Below are positions 47,232 through 58,410 of a stretch of DNA of 64,000 bases, piece after piece (position 1 is the stretch's first letter; the number at the start of each line of letters is the position of its first letter). The notes under the pieces were generated by a model. It worked only from the letters and a program-made list of their open reading frames with translations. It made no database searches and was not told the origin of the DNA. Source of the stretch: Magnolia sinica (Eukaryota > Streptophyta > Magnoliopsida > Magnoliales > Magnoliaceae); NCBI RefSeq assembly GCF_029962835.1, contig NC_080575.1:58441493-58505492 (forward strand). The letters are read 5' to 3'. Position numbers and translations under genes: made by a program.

Positions 47232-49642
47232 GTGTTTCTCCGATATTTAGGTTTTTTCCGGACGATGACGGTCTTTTGAGCATTTCCCGTCATGGAGGCA
47301 TAAGGGTAAGAGGACGCATGCTCATTAGGCATTTCCCCCCTTTTCGGATGTGATTGTCGATTCGTTCTTGTTGATTCTCCTAGTGTGTATGGGATAGACA
47401 TGTTGTAATCTTATTATAGCAACGATCAAGGAAAAATGATTTCTCATCATTCTGTTTTTTTGCTTGATTTGATGCTTGGATGTGATTTTAGCTAGTTACT
47501 TCACTGTCTTGCTGTTTGTTTTTTTTTTTCTTGATTTAATTTTCAGCGCTAAAAAGTGTTGCAAATTAGTTGCTATCTTTGCTTGTTTCGGATTAGAAAA
47601 TTGCAGTAGCAGTTTGTTGTTTCATTTCCCTTTTTTTCTTTCATTTTTGTTGAAATATTGTGTGATGAAATCTGTTATAGATATCTGATCTTTTGCTGAT
47701 TTTGAAAGAAAGATAAATTAGTAGATCAGTTCCACTTTTATGCAAATGAGCTTAATTATGATGTATTCATGGCTTCCAAATGACATTCTGTAATTTTTTT
47801 AAAATTTTATTATTATTTATTATTTTTTTAATTTCTACTTTTAAACTTAGAATGCATGTTATTTGAATCGGTTTGGATGGTCTCTTGAGTACTGATCCTA
47901 GCCCTCAATTTCATCAAGAAACAAAAAAAACAGTTCCCAGGTATAAGACGAACTTTGAGTCTTTTTATTTCTTGCATGAATCCTAGGAGTGTAGCGTATC
48001 TGTTAGTTGAGATGAAAATGCTTGATCGGTGCCACAGTTTCTATTCGAGCATATTGGGATGTTTTGAAATCGACCAAAAATTAACACTTCAGTGAAAAAT
48101 GGAGGAAATTAGGGAATTCTATTTTTATTTCTATTTTTTCTTTTTGGAAAGGTAAGATTAGTTTGATGATTTTCCTTTAACATGAGTAATTAGTTTTTTA
48201 ATTCTCAATATCTTTTTTGTCCTTATCTCTTCACATGCATTCTGACAAAAAGACTAGGGCAAGGATTTGGGGTTTAAGAGAGGGCTTGGGATGAGGAATT
48301 TCCAGATCTTCAACTCTTTGACCAGATAGATGGAGCTTTTCAAGCCTAAAATCCCTGGAAAAGTAGGTATGTATGTCTGTGGCATCAGCCCCTACGATTT
48401 CAGCCATCTAGGTCATGCTCGCTCTACGTAACTTTCGATGTCCTGTATAGGTTCATGTGCTTGTTTTCATTCTATTTGCTATTTTAATTAGGCACTTGCT
48501 AATATCCTACCCAACAACACTTGCCATCTTTATACATTATGCTTCATTGGCAACTTAAGATTTTTTTTTAAAAAAAACATCATTATGGAGTGGGTTCAAC
48601 CCTTTCTTTCTTAAAACTTTCTTTTCCATTTGTTCCTGTAATTCAACCTTTTCTTTCTTAAAACTTCATGTCCATTTAATTCATGTACTTCTCTTCATTC
48701 TATTGTCATGAATTATACTAGTTTGTGAGATGGGAGAGTCACTCGTTGAAATACAGGGTACTATGGCCAATTGTGAAATCAGGGGTATTTCTCAGCCTTT
48801 GCAAGTGGGTTCTGTTGGGCAGGTGCATGCTTTATATTCTATTTAACTTTTTTTTTTTCTTTTTCTTTTTAATTCCTGTTTAGGTTGGCGGTAGGAAGGA
48901 GCATGGGCAACCCAATGTTTCCATGAATCATCCACATGATGTGGGACTTGATCGTTTTCCCCAATACCCTCCAAAAGGCTATGATTTTTTTATTGCATTT
49001 TGTGAAGAAGATTTGATTGAGAAGAAGATTGATTTTCTAGTAAACTGTGTCAGTTACCCATTAAAATCGTTAATAGCATTTTCGTTATGTATGTCATATA
49101 CAATCGAGAGGGTCAAAATTAGGTCTTTAATGTATAAGTGGCTATAGGATGAAGGAATGGCAAGATCAGTGTTGGCTTTGAGTAGAATCCTTGCCTATTC
49201 AGATACGACATTTATATTGCATTTTGTGAATTGTCACCAAAGGGTCCTGAGGTTTGAGAAAAGTTCAAGAAAGAATGATCTTTAGGCTAAGCATTGTCTT
49301 TTGCTTGAAAGAGGAAAAAAAAAGTCGTCCCTTTCATGAGAAAAGAAAATGTATGAAAGCCCACAAAAGAAAATGAAAAAAAAAAAAAAAAAACTATATT
49401 CAATACCTTTGAAAGACCAATGAAATGTGACTCTTGAATCTTGATAATTTGAGTTAAAAAAATCAAGCTTTTCTAATTATTAGCTTCCTTTTTTGGTTGA
49501 TCACATTTTGATGCAACTTGGTTATCAAGGCAATGGTTAGTCACATTTTGATACAGTTTGGTTATCTGGAGCATAAATGTGTGCACGCATGGAATCAATT
49601 TCAAAATTCTGGATATCTTCTTCTTCTTCTTCTTCTTCTTCT

Positions 49643-49705
<63 letters not shown>

Positions 49706-50473
49706 CATCTCTAGACTATTTTTTTTTTTATGTGAATAGTAACTCAGTTACTGAAAAATGTAGATCTTTAGCATTGATTAGAGAAGTGCTTATATTTTTT
49801 AACAAAACCAGATGGTTATTGGTCTTGTACTTTAATCTATGTCTTGTTATTGATTGCATTTTCTTTGTTATGTTTTGCTTTGTTTTACCATTGAAAGTAA
49901 CTGAATATTTCTTGTACCCTGGTCTTTAGACTTACACAGAGTATTGGAATGCTATCCAGCACATTTTTTAGGAGTACTCGGAAGGAAGATATTGTAGTTC
50001 CTATGGTAAGAATAGTTTTAGGTATTGTTGTTGCATACTTCTTAAATGCTTTTGAATTGTGTTCAAAATTCTTTTCCAGCAGGCTTATTGCTATATTTAT
50101 GTTGAATGAAAGTAAATTGACTGGATAATCATTTAGGGGTGGTTATGGGCCAGGTTTGGGCCATGTCAAGGTCAGCCAGAATCTAACCTATTTACTAATT
50201 GAGCCAAAATCAGACTTCACATACATTATTTTAATGCAAGCCAAGGATAAACATCTTATGCTAGAAGTAAGATTCATTTTTCTCTACTTGTTACTTTATT
50301 AAAAGCATGCCACTATTTTTCTCTACAGTCCAATCTGTTGATATGATGGACTCCCTGTAGATGGGAGATGCACCAAAAATTTGCCAAATTGGAGGATCCT
50401 AACAATTATTCTTAAGAGCAGTAACAACCCATGTTCCGAGATTTGTTTTGGGAGATGAGTGTTTGATGATGCA
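47232..50473 (+). other. CACTA-2 interior, intron-like, unidentified
   Basis: No known protein is recognised. Possible exon pieces are 48,720-48,822 (MGESLVEIQGTMANCE), bordered by GTGCATGC, and 48,884-49,075 (PHDVGLDRFPQYPPKGY, DFFIAFCEEDLIEKKI) after a TTTAG acceptor. A (TTC)n run passes into a T-homopolymer of about 60 bp (49,618-49,703). The rest is T-rich. Confidence 0.35.
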
Positions 50474-50600
50474 GGCTGAAGTGTATCATTCGTACATGGA
50501 AGTGTTACGTGGATATGAGATTTTTAATGCAGATGGAGATATGTGGAGGAAGCAAAGAAAGACTGCAAGCTTGGAGTTCGCATCAAAGAACTTGAGCCGA
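50474..50600 (+). pseudogene. Captured cytochrome P450 exon, CYP704-like
   Basis: After the acceptor GATGATGCAG the frame encodes AEVYHSYMEVL, then GYEIFNADGDMWRKQRKTAS and LEFASKNL. This is the C-helix region with the WRxQRK motif (W and R contact the heme propionates) in the form seen in CYP704 fatty-acid hydroxylases of pollen-wall lipid synthesis. The usual LLGDGIFN is RGYEIFN here. Homology stops after FASKNL; the following open codons are not P450. About 40 of ~520 residues are present, with no heme-binding cysteine loop. Confidence 0.85.
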
Positions 50601-50934
50601 GGTTTGTTGAAGGAGGGAGAGCATGTTACTCTTGTCCAAAGCTACAATGCTCAGTTACTGCTGTTGATGATTACTACTGAATATTTTGGCCAGGCATTGG
50701 TGAAAAATGCAACAGATGTTATTCTGAATATTCCACAGGGTTGGCACTAGGCAGAACATGCTAAAATGCCATTTTCTTAAACTTCGGTTTTGCAAGACTG
50801 GTTATGTGGAGTGCTACTCTCAGTATTTTGTGCTGTTTGATCTGTTTGCAATGGATTCCTATTACTTTTCTTTTTCAGATTTCTTTGAAGCTAACATGTT
50901 CTCTGGTGACTGATTCAAGGGTAATCAACAGTGA
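50601..50934 (+). other. CACTA-2 interior after the P450 exon
   Basis: No identified coding content. A neighbouring frame (LLLSKATML, about 50,628) may be decayed continuation of the P450 exon. T-rich DNA leads into the right subterminal repeats. Confidence 0.35.
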
Positions 50935-51359
50935 AAAAGGCTTAGTTGATAACAACAGAGGCTAAATCCATCTTTAGCCTCAATTATCCAAACTGAGACT
51001 GCTACTCTCATGGCTAAAGGCTTTAACCCCGGTTCTTGAGAACCAAGGTTAAAAATAGTTTTAGCTTCGGTCGGAGGCAATTGAGGCTAAATTTGGATTT
51101 GGTCTCAGTTGGAAACAATGGAGGCAAAAATTTTAATTTAGCCTCATTTTGAGAAAATTGAAGCTAAAAAGGTTCTTTTAGCTTCACTTGAAGAACTGAG
51201 GCTGTAAAAGTCATTTTAGCCTCGGTTGCTAAAACTGAGGCTAAAGCCTTTAGCTACGGGGGTTTCAACCTCGGTTTGGATAACTGAGGCAAAACCAAGG
51301 CTAAAGGCTTTAGCTTCAGTTTTTAACCTTTTTAGCCACAGTTTTGAACCGAGGCTAAA
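50935..51359 (+). repeat. CACTA-2 right subterminal repeats
   Basis: Homologous block by block to 31,260-31,737 of CACTA-1 (for example CATGGCTAAAGGCTTTA, GGGGGTTTCAACCTCGG). It stops short of the expected CTCCTTTTCTTGTAGTG terminus and joins directly to the 39-bp target repeat. Confidence 0.85.
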
Positions 51360-51398
51360 GCGCAAAATCCAACTCCACCCATGTCAGTACACACACAC
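51360..51398 (+). repeat. 39-bp direct repeat, right copy
   Basis: Identical to 44,862-44,900 and continuous with the SINE that follows, so this copy is in its original context. Confidence 0.9.
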
Positions 51399-51499
51399 TC
51401 CATGTTAACCAACCCCACTAGGGATCGATACCAAAACCTCAAGTGTTGAAACGAGGTATCTCCATTTAGTCTACCAGTTGAGCTATGGGTCAGGGTGTT
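51376..51499 (-). mobile_element. tRNA-derived SINE, minus strand, interrupted by CACTA-2
   Basis: On the minus strand it has a pol III box A (TAGCTCAACTGGTAGA, 51,470-51,485) and box B (GGTATCGATCC, 51,422-51,432). The 14-bp duplication GCAAAATCCAACTC flanks the 124-bp body at 51,362-51,375 and 51,500-51,513. The tail ends in a TG-rich run. The acceptor arms do not pair, so it is a SINE, not a tRNA gene. Confidence 0.75.
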
Positions 51500-51513
51500 G
51501 CAAAATCCAACTC

Positions 51514-51998
51514 TCTTTAACATGTTCCAACATGGCATGTGCAGGCCATAGAAACAAGCTGCTCGGTTATTAGATCAACCACGCATGAATGAAGAAAATG
51601 AACAGTACTAAAATCTAATATAAAATATCATAGTTGGTCAACATTTATCTTAAGCATGCTGCGACCTACTAATGATCGGAACAGCCTGATTTTCTTCTGG
51701 GGCCACGGACATACACAAAAAGGACCGATCTGATGATTGGTCGGGCAGGATTAAGATGACCCCTCTTTGGATTGGCAAATCTCATCACGTTACCATGTTA
51801 CCTAGCATGTTACTTTGCAGACATGGCACGTGCCTTTGATGGTGCAATTTGGCAGGAACCCTCATTGTATGAGACCATAATGTCGCGCATGGGTCAAAAA
51901 GTAGTGTTTTTAATCTCAGTACAGCAGATGTACCTCAGCCACTCAACGAAACGTACATTACATGTGATGAAAGGATAGAATTTGCACTCTCAAGGGTG
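51514..51998. other. Gene-free DNA
   Basis: No gene, repeat or regulatory feature could be supported. Short open frames have no recognisable products. Confidence 0.4.
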
Positions 51999-52632
51999 GG
52001 GGTGGTGTGTTGACTTCACAAGTTTTATGGCCCCACATGATGTATGTGTTATTTCCATACCGTCCATCCATTTTGGGAGATTATCTTAGGAAATGCACCT
52101 AAAAAATAAGGCAGACCAAAACTCAAGTGGACCACACAATTGAAAGCAGTGGGGACAATACACCCACTGTTACAAGTTTTATGGCCCCACATGATGTATG
52201 TGTTGTTTCCATACCGTCCATCCATTTTGGGAGATTATCTTAGGAAATGGACCTAAAAAATAAGGCAGACCAAAACTCAAATGGACCACACAATTGAAAG
52301 CAGTGGGGACAATACACCCACTGTTAAAACCTTCATGGGACCTACTGTGATGTCTTTTTTCCATCCAACCTGTTCATAAGGTCACACAGACATGGACAAA
52401 AGGGAAACACAAATATCAGCTTTATTGAAAACCTCTGTGGGCCCTAAGAGGTTTTCAATGGTAGTCGTTGAATCTTCACTGCTTTTCCTGTTGTGTGGTC
52501 CACTTGATCTTTGGATCTGCCTCATTTTTGGTACATTGACCTAAAATGATCTAAAAAAATGGATGGACGGTGTGGATATAACACATACATCATCGTGGGG
52601 CCCAAAGTTTGGCAAGTCAACATACCACGCCA
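51999..52632. mobile_element. Fold-back MITE with internal tandem duplication
   Basis: Long inverted arms: the left GGTGTGTTGACTTxxCAA..GGCCCCACATGATGTATG matches the reverse complement of the right end (GGTATGTTGACTTGCCAAAC, GGGCCCCACGATGATG) over 100 bp or more, with CACCGTCCATCC words. The left part contains a 154-bp tandem duplication (52,018-52,171 and 52,172-52,325) differing at about three positions. No duplicated target was clear. No coding capacity; possibly Mutator-related. Confidence 0.65.
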
Positions 52633-53093
52633 GTCAATCTGCTTCCACGAGGAAAGTTCTCAATGTTATCACAGGAGACTACACGGCAATGTAAATGGCT
52701 TAGATCATATTTGAAAAACCTGAAAACTCACACTGGACTCTTGGTTCAGCCGAGTCCGTTTGACTCGAAGAATCAACGTGACTTGACTTGACTTGATAGT
52801 TGATTATTTTAATTGAAAATATTAAAAACGTAAATAGATATTTAAAATAGTTAAATTTAGTATAAGAAATCGGTTAACTCAAATTAATGAAAACTTACGT
52901 ACCCCATTACTCAAGGTTGTTGCTTACCTTGGCTGACCTTTGGAATTTGAACCGTACTCACACCTTGTTTTTTTTTTTTTTTTCCCAATAAAATCTCTCT
53001 CATCTTGGCACAAAATCTTGCCGAGTCACTGGTTTCGAAACTATGGGTTAGATTTCATTAAGATGAGAATCCTGTTTACATGGGAGGACATAT
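52633..53093. other. Gene-free DNA with GAGTC-type repeats
   Basis: Contains CCGAGTCCGTTTGACTCGAAG, ACTTGACTTGACTTG and a later CCGAGTCACTGGTTTCGAAAC word, reminiscent of an undefined plant repeat, and a T-run at 52,969-52,983. No gene seen. Confidence 0.35.
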
Positions 53094-53681
53094 TGTTGGG
53101 ACTCACGGAAGCACACAAAGCAGAATCAAATAAAGTAATCATACTTGTGCAAACAAACCCAAACATAGATTAATCCAATTTTTATAAGGAAAAAATCATA
53201 GCACAAAGCAATGAGTAATGCACTATGAAAATAATATTACAACAAATAAATGATCTTTTCAATTCGAATAACCCTTCGAATATCCATTGAGTCCCTAGCT
53301 ATGCACTTGAACCCTTGAGAACAACTTAGCAAGCCCTAATCCCTACCTTAATATATCCCTACCTTAATCCCAATTACACCTGGTATATATACTACTTAGC
53401 CAGAGTAGGAAACAAATCGCGGACTTACGCAATTCTGCATGCGTCTTAGGTGAGACCTTCGATGCCATCGACAACTATCGAGGACCGGTCGATACCATTG
53501 AAAATCTCTCGATGCCATTGAGTAACAATCTCCAAAACTGTCCAATAATCGACTAGGATTTTTCTGAATTTTCTCGATGGGATCGAGTATCTGTCAATGG
53601 CATCGAGATCTGTAGTATGTGTTGAGTGGTCTATCGATGTCATCGACAGACCCAGTTATAAAAAGATTTAAGACATTGACA
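53094..53681 (-). mobile_element. Probable Copia-type LTR, minus strand (~590 bp)
   Basis: On the minus strand it runs from TGTCAATGTCTTAAATC (53,681) to GTGAGTCCCAACA (53,094), with a TATATATAC box near 53,383-53,391. A purine-rich ATGGTAGAGAT precedes the start. Its U3 repeats TCGATGCCATCGA-like palindromes (53,455-53,645). No PBS follows, so it may be a solo or terminal LTR. Family uncertain. Confidence 0.45.
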
Positions 53682-54184
53682 ATAATCTCTACCATGTCTT
53701 CAATCTTCATTCTCCATTGCTCATTTGTCATCACCATCTCTAATTGCTTTCCATCATAACTTCATTATTGCTTCTCATGCACACCCTATTAATCCACACC
53801 TCCAACCTAAAATCTACATTGTCCTCAATGTAAAAGATATAAGCATGTAATGCACATGACACAACAAAAGTAAAGGAGAAGTGATGAAAAGATAGCACCT
53901 GAAGAAGGAATCTAGAGGCTTTTCCAATGGTCTCAATGTGAAGATGGGTTAGCACAAGAGTTAAACCAACAAAAAATAAATTATCATAAAACAAATGGAA
54001 AGCAAACTATCCTAAACAACATAAAGCCGACTATCCTACACATAACATAAAAGCAATAAACTAATCCTAAACTAGAAAAGCAAGGGAAAAACTACTTAGT
54101 CATGCCACAAGGTTCCTCCTACAGCTAATATCTTGATAAATTTCTCAGTAGGTTTCTCAACAAATTCTATTATAGGTGATAATG
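53682..54184 (-). mobile_element. Athila-like family B, 3' internal fragment in minus orientation
   Basis: The minus strand matches the plus-strand region 55,775-56,085 of the adjacent element, including TTTACATTGAGGACAATGTAG and TTTTAGGTTGG words and the GAGAAATTTATCAAGATATT block. The orientation switches at about 54,185. This gives an inverted pair of arms around the central segment of the next feature. Fossil fragment. Confidence 0.6.
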
Positions 54185-56969
54185 TTTACCAACAACCATC
54201 AAACTCTCCCACCTATGACCCGTATGACTATGATCGGTAGAAACATCAAAATTGGAAAGATGAATCAACAACATGTTATAGTGATTATTCTCTTCGATCC
54301 CCTACCTTTGAGATCCAACCAGAAATGATCAAAGAGGATTCACGTTTGAATTTCGCAAACTATCGAGAATAACTTAACCAACTTGTCGTGGGCATGATGA
54401 AATCATTGGAAGCAATTGAATCGCACCTCTATAAGGTAAAAAAGGCTAGGTTATCACAACTTCAACCCAATTTAAAAACACAATGTGAGGAAAGTGATCC
54501 TAACTCGCTTTTGGAAGATAATGAAATTGATAATGAGGAAAATTGAATTCTGTTAATGAGTATATGGTTCAATTCCCTAAAGAGTCGATCTTGATGACTG
54601 TCCAAAGGAATGATCAAGAGACACTGGTATTTTTCAAATATAATGATGTTGACACACTCCATTCACATGACACACTTGACTTCAATGATGAGGAAGATGC
54701 TGGTTTATTTGAGCCTCACCCAACCTAGAAACACAATGTGAGGAAAGTGATTTCAACTCACTTGTGAACCGTACTGAATTAGACAATGATGAAGAGTGAG
54801 ATGACAATCATGAATTTACAACCCAAAATTTCCTGGAATTGAGTTCAGTTATGGTCAGGTAAATGATCACGAGGTACAGAAAGTTGTCGACCATAATGAT
54901 CTACTCCACCCATCTGACACGTTTGATTTAAATATAAAGGATGAGTCCCTGCCAAGTGAACCACATGATTCTTTTAAAACACACTCAAACCACTCCCCTG
55001 ATTTAAATGATGATTTGGTTAGGGAGATGGACGACTTGCTTGATATGACTTTAGAATTTGAAACTACCCAGTGGAGGTCACCAATTGAGTAGTCATCCCT
55101 TGACAAAACAAAGCCTTTACTGATTAGTATCAAGGAACCAAGTCTTCACATGAAATCTTTGCCTTTTGATTATCAATCTATATATGCAGGGCAAGGCAAG
55201 ATATATCCGGTGATGAATCACTCTCACCAAAATGAAGAGCAAGAGAGCATGCTTCCCTCTACTTTTAAAGACGACAAAGGAATCCTTGGGTAGATCATCA
55301 CAAACCTCGATGTGGAAAAGAAGCCTCTCTCAACTCAATCTTTCAACTCTCTGGAAGAATGCTTGGCACACTCTACAGCTTCAATCGATCCCATGATACA
55401 AGATATAATGGATGCCTTGCAAGACGATACCTCGGTAGTTGTTACTGACTGAGGGAATCCCTATTCTGAAGAACCTCCTTCCCCAGATCCTGAATGTTTA
55501 ACATTAAAGGAGGAGGAAGTGAAAATTGAATCGAAGTCTGAAACTTTAGAATATGTTGAGACTACACTACCTGACGAGAATTTTTCTGAATTTCATTTAC
55601 TTATAGTCTCTAATTCACCATGTTGTACTAACACTGAAACTTTTTCTGTCACAAGTGAATCATATATACTTTGGATACCTCAGGAGATTCAACGATGATT
55701 TTTTGATGAGGTTTATAAATTTCTCTAGACATTCATGCTCCAGGGCATCCAAGCCTACTGCAAAAATGACTTTTAGATGATTTTGTTGAGAAAACTATTG
55801 AGAAATTTATCAAGATATTGGCCAGAGGAGGAACCTTCCTATATGATTGAGTAGTTTTCCCTTACTTTCCTAGTTTAGGATTAGAATTTATTTGCTTTCC
55901 TAGGATTAGTTTGCTTTTCGCGGTTTAGTTTAGTCAACAGAACCACATTTTATTGGAAGATCGTATTCACTTCATAGGTATGCTTCATCTACTTCCCTTT
56001 ACTATCATTGCTCTCAATTTTCTCTTATTTCATATGTTTATACATTAAAGAGAATGTAGATTTTAGGTTGGGGGGTAGGTTTCCTATTGAAAATTCTTTG
56101 AATTTGAGATAAATTGTTAAAATTTTGAGTTGAAATTCTTCAAAATTCTTGAAATTTCTGTAAATTTAAGTGATTTTGAAATAAATCCATGGATTAGAAT
56201 TTTAAGATACTTAATGTTGATGATTTATAACTCTTGAATTTTAGTTATTTGATAGATTTCAAAATTAAGTTGAGTTATTAATTCTTAATTAAAATTTTTA
56301 AATGTTGATTGAGTCATGATTTCACATGTCACATCTAGTTTACACATTAAAGTTTTAGTTTGATATTGAATTGTTAACTTGATGATTATGAAATATGGTA
56401 GGAACTAACTTAAGAAATTTGTCCATCATGTTCAATGAGAAGAATTGAAAAGAAAGAAAAAGCAATACCTAGCTAAAAAACAGTTATCGTTGAAAAGGGC
56501 TATCTATCAAAGTTCATTAAAAAGATTGTTATGAAAAGAAAAAAGAAAAAGAAAAAGAGTGAGCATAGTGTAAAAGCCATCGATGGAAAAATCAAAAGCT
56601 AGAAAAATAGAATGCTGAATTGTAAGGCAAATTTTGGTTTAGGTTTTGGTTATCTTGAATGCTCTTTTGATTTTCAATGTTATCATGAAAATAAAGAACT
56701 GAACCTTTGGTTGTGATAAGTTCATTATACACTCATGGAACTCAATGTTTAGAATTTTTCTAATTATAAGTTAATGTTTTGAACTTGATTAGGACATTTA
56801 TCAAGTACTAGAGTTTAGAAGAAAGTGGTACTCGACATTAATATATTTTAGATTTTTATAATTTGGATTGTTTTTAGAATTGCTTGAGCTTATAGAAATT
56901 ATACATTGGTTTTCAAAATATCTTTCACATGTTTTTCTTGGGACTAGCAAAATGCTAGTTGGGGGTGTG
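54185..56969 (+). mobile_element. Athila-like family B internal region
   Basis: 54,185-55,760 carries the same degenerate coding segment as the minus strand at 12,321-13,845 (QPNLKTQCEESDP, VQFPKESILMTVQRND, SVVVTD, ETFSVTSESYILWIPQ). A long AT-rich untranslated part follows, ending in the polypurine tract GTTGGGGGTGTG (56,959-56,970) before the LTR. There is no protease, RT or integrase, so the family appears short and non-autonomous. Broken, with many breaks. Confidence 0.65.
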
Positions 56970-58255
56970 TGTTGAGACTCAGAATTTGCATATTTAACCC
57001 TTCAGTTTTCATGACATTTAAATTTAATTACATACGTTTCTGTCATATAAGGTGATTCGAAAGCTTATAATGAATATGCGTTTAAAAGGATGGATTTAGA
57101 TCTCAAAAGAAGATAATGAAGAATTGGAGATTTGGAAGTCATTAATGAAGAATTCACATGCCAAATATCTAAGAAAACTAAGTGAGGAATGAAGAGAACC
57201 CAAGAATTAAAGTGTCGGTCGGCTAGCCCGAGTTTTGATTCGGCTAACCCAAGAATTCGGCCAGCCCGAGAAAGTTCGACTGAAAATCTAGCAACATATT
57301 CTTTTAGAATTCACAGAAGTTTAGCAAGCATGAGTGTTGGTTTGACTAGCCCGAATGTCAGTCGGTTAGCCGAAGCTCTGCTTTGGCTAGCTTAAGGATA
57401 CACAAATTCTGTGCGGACTGCATAAATTTGAGGCGGTTTCTGAATTCTTCCAACTCGGTGTGAAAGTTTGAGTTCCCCAACTATAAATAGGAGTTCCTAA
57501 GATGCTCCAAAGCATCTTCTAAGGTTTGGAAAGGGAGAGAAGACCTAGGTGGAGCACCGACAACATTCTTTTACTTCGATTTCTTCACGAGTTCTAGTTG
57601 ATGTTTTCGTTTTTTTCTAGGATGTTCGTCTTTTTAGGCTAATCTCTTAGTTAAGGCTAAGAAATGAAACCTATAGTTTATTTTGATGTTTAGTTTGCTT
57701 TGATTCAGGTATATGTTGAACTTCCATTAATTTTTGGTTTGAATTAAGATAGATTTTCAGTTTTTAATGATTTATTGTAACTGAAATTACAGTAAATGTT
57801 GTGAAGGTTTTTGATATGATCTTATAGACTTTGGAATTGTGTGATGTGTAAAAGTCGTTGTTCATCATCGTCTCATGGGCATGGTAGGAAGATTGAATTC
57901 TCCTACCATCATTACAATCAGATAAATATTTGGAAACCAAATTAATGGAAAGTTCAGATTCCGTTTTAACTGCTCCATCATCCAATTAGATAGGATAGGA
58001 CTTCGATTCTAATTTAGTTATCATTGAATCAAGTAAATTGAATATTGAAATTTTTATAGGTGGATTCCTAGATCCTTGAGTTTTTTTTATCTTTATTATT
58101 TCAAAACATTTTTCTAAATTTCTAGATTAAAAACCCAGACCAACCAAGTTAGACTTATATTAGTTTTAGATTGTGTTCCTCATTCCCCATGGATTCAACC
58201 TCAGTCTCACAGAGATTATTATTATATCACGACCCTACATTTGGGGTTGTGAACA
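56970..58255 (+). mobile_element. 3' LTR of Athila-like family B (1,286 bp)
   Basis: Begins TGTTGAGACTCAGAATTT after the polypurine tract and ends GGGGTTGTGAACA. TATA (CTATAAATAG) lies at 57,481-57,490; U3 contains repeats of CGGCTAGCCCGAG (57,215-57,395). The last 200 bp match 11,493-11,670 and the R/U5 matches both 13,970-14,306 and the family A LTR. The LTR looks whole. Confidence 0.75.
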
Positions 58256-58410
58256 AACCTTTACAGCCTTATATTAGGACCCTAGCGTACACTCCCGTCG
58301 GAGGCTCTCATAATAGACTTGAGTTGGTTTTCTATCGACTAACCAACAACCTCAGTCCTAACACGTAGACACCCATGTCCAATGAATTCGGCCCTAAACA
58401 AGAGCATAAG
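58256..58410. other. Short spacer between LTRs
   Basis: About 155 bp of non-coding DNA between the Athila-like 3' LTR and the next Copia LTR. No feature seen. Confidence 0.4.

Larger units (their letters stand above)
44901..51359 (+). mobile_element. CACTA-2: end-trimmed CACTA element carrying a P450 exon
   Basis: About 6.5 kb of CACTA DNA of the same subfamily as CACTA-1. Left homology begins at CCTCAATTTATTAGCCTC, so about 20 bp of the terminus are missing; right homology ends at GAACCGAGGCTAAAGC, so about 17 bp are missing. Neither CACTACAAG end nor a 3-bp duplication is present; instead a perfect 39-bp target repeat flanks it. Inside are two palindromic arrays, a duplicated leader, intron-like DNA and a CYP704-like exon. 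No transposase was found. Confidence 0.85.

Noticed and set aside
49518-49929. Poly-Leu/poly-Phe open frames
   Set aside because: Translation of a (TTC)n and T-homopolymer tract.
51376-51499. A tRNA gene on the minus strand
   Set aside because: Boxes A and B are present but the acceptor stem does not pair, and target duplications flank the unit, so it is a SINE.
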